Assembly: GCF_044597725.1 (NCBI RefSeq)
Contig: NZ_CP139003.1
Location: 3,162,001-3,226,000 of the forward strand
DNA length: 64,000 nt
Source of the DNA: Bermanella sp044597725
GTDB taxonomy: Bacteria; Pseudomonadota; Gammaproteobacteria; Pseudomonadales; Oceanobacteraceae
Direction of reading: 5' to 3'
The translations under genes were made by a program, and so were the position numbers. Below are positions 63,130 to 64,000 of the stretch, one piece after another. The notes beneath the pieces are model-generated. The model made no database searches, was not told the origin of the DNA, and saw nothing but the letters and a program-made list of their open reading frames with translations. Position 1 is the stretch's first letter. Every line of letters begins with the position of its first letter.

Positions 63130-64000
63130 CTATTGCAATATCACGTCATATTGCCCTTGACTGTATAGAGGCTCAACTTGAAGCTTAATCGTCTTGCCAA
63201 TAAAGTTCTCAAGATCAGCAAGGCTTTGGCTTTCTTCATCAAGAAATAAATCAACCACACTTTGTGACGCTAATACCAAATAGCCATTTGCATCATAGGC
63301 ACGGGCTTCACGCAACAACTCTCGAAATATTTCATAACAAATTGTTTCGGCTGTTTTAATTGTACCGCGCCCTTCACAGTGATGGCATGGTTCACAAATC
63401 ATTTGCCCCAAGCTTTCTCGTGTGCGCTTACGGGTCATTTCAACCAATCCCAGTTCCGATACTTGGGAAATTTTGGTTTTAGCGTGATCTTTTTCTAGCA
63501 CTTTTTCCAACATGCGTAATACTTGGCGTTGATGCTCACTATCGTCCATGTCGATAAAATCAATAATGATAATACCGCCTAAGTTACGTAACCTAAGTTG
63601 ACGGCCAATTACGGTGGCAGCTTCCAAATTTGTTTTGAAAATAGTTTCTTCTAAATTACGGTGGCCCACAAAGCCACCTGTATTAACATCAACCGTGGTC
63701 ATGGCTTCGGTTTGATCAATAATCAAATAACCGCCAGACTTCAACTGAACTTTGCGCTCTAACGCCTTTTGAATTTCATCTTCAACCGCATACAAATCAA
63801 AAATAGGACGCTCACCCGGATAATACTCAAGGCGAGGCTCTACTTCTGGCACAAAAGCTCTGGCAAATTCTTGTGCCTTTTGGAAGTTTTCTCGACTATC
63901 AATAAGTACTTTATCAACTTCTGGGCGAATAAAATCGCGGAAGGTTCTTAAATGCAGGGGGAGCTCTTCGTAAATCATGCTAGGTGCATCAGCGCTGCCC
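63130..64000 (-). CDS. rng: Ribonuclease G, C-terminal part (5' end outside window)
   Basis: The minus-strand frame is open to the right edge; about 290 residues are visible of ~490 expected. Catalytic Asp residues lie in TTVDVNTGG and IIIDFIDMDD, and the zinc-link motif is CEPCHHCEGRG. RNase G cuts 5' end-processed rRNA and some mRNAs. The ATG at 63978 is an internal residue. The yhdP start follows 3 bases after the stop. Confidence 0.95.
   Translation of the reverse strand, partial: GSADAPSMIYEELPLHLRTFRDFIRPEVDKVLIDSRENFQKAQEFARAFVPEVEPRLEYYPGERPIFDLYAVEDEIQKALERKVQLKSGGYLIIDQTEAMTTVDVNTGGFVGHRNLEETIFKTNLEAATVIGRQLRLRNLGGIIIIDFIDMDDSEHQRQVLRMLEKVLEKDHAKTKISQVSELGLVEMTRKRTRESLGQMICEPCHHCEGRGTIKTAETICYEIFRELLREARAYDANGYLVLASQSVVDLFLDEESQSLADLENFIGKTIKLQVEPLYSQGQYDVILQ

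Overview
The window is ordinary-looking chromosome of a Gram-negative gammaproteobacterium. The evidence is lptCAB, rpoN-hpf-ptsN-rapZ-ptsO, algW, a short-form hisG, murA-ibaG and rng-yhdP in nearly the order I recall from Pseudomonas. The moderate-to-low GC and the gene set point to a marine Oceanospirillales-type facultative denitrifier or nitrate respirer. The lineage is inference. I saw no tRNA, rRNA, CRISPR array, prophage or insertion sequence.

Positions 1-10150 form an anaerobic-life block. It holds the 3' end of nrdD (oxygen-independent ribonucleotide reductase), divergent ubiT and ubiUV (O2-independent ubiquinone hydroxylation), a double-length NarK1-NarK2 fused nitrate/nitrite transporter, and moaA-mobA-moaB-moaC-moaD-moaE for the molybdopterin cofactor of nitrate reductase. 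A well-placed FNR/Anr-type site lies upstream of ubiT, and a NarL-like site lies between narK and moaA.

Positions 10147-21760 are housekeeping and accessory singletons: a WYL regulator with RmuC, a PQQ-dependent sugar-dehydrogenase-like protein, a MOSC protein, a histone-deacetylase-fold hydrolase, a LysR regulator, two small zinc-ribbon proteins, a VOC protein, a DUF502 membrane protein, an Nmad3 protein and an amino-acid racemase. A decayed methyltransferase remnant lies here.

Positions 21965-38161 are the most unusual part. A nine-gene minus-strand operon encodes one TolQ/ExbB-like and two TolR/ExbD-like proteins, a TonB-like protein with an AgmX/PglI-type C-terminal domain, three TPR proteins (two of them lipoproteins), a coiled-coil secreted protein and a small secreted protein. 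Divergent from it are an SH3-plus-beta-barrel protein, an outer-membrane beta-barrel protein and a fibro-slime-domain protein. Downstream is a 1448-residue lipoprotein with beta-propeller-like, PKD-like and HzsA-C-like regions separated by two long Asp-Pro-Thr/Val arrays. One TolQ with two TolRs plus AgmX and TPR lipoproteins recalls the Agl-Glt envelope machine of Myxococcus. This is my candidate for an undescribed system: an envelope-spanning, proton-driven apparatus of unknown function.

Positions 38255-64000 return to core genes: a TonB-dependent receptor, PhnA, AlgW, Nif3-like protein, GST, hisC-hisD-hisG-murA-ibaG (minus strand), then Na+/Ca2+ antiporter-kdsD-lptC-lptA-lptB-rpoN-hpf-ptsN-rapZ-ptsO-mgtE-darP (plus strand), then nitrilase-yhdP-rng (minus strand, rng cut by the window edge). 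Compared with the usual order, kdsC, the mlaFEDCB operon and tldD/pmbA are absent from their expected positions.
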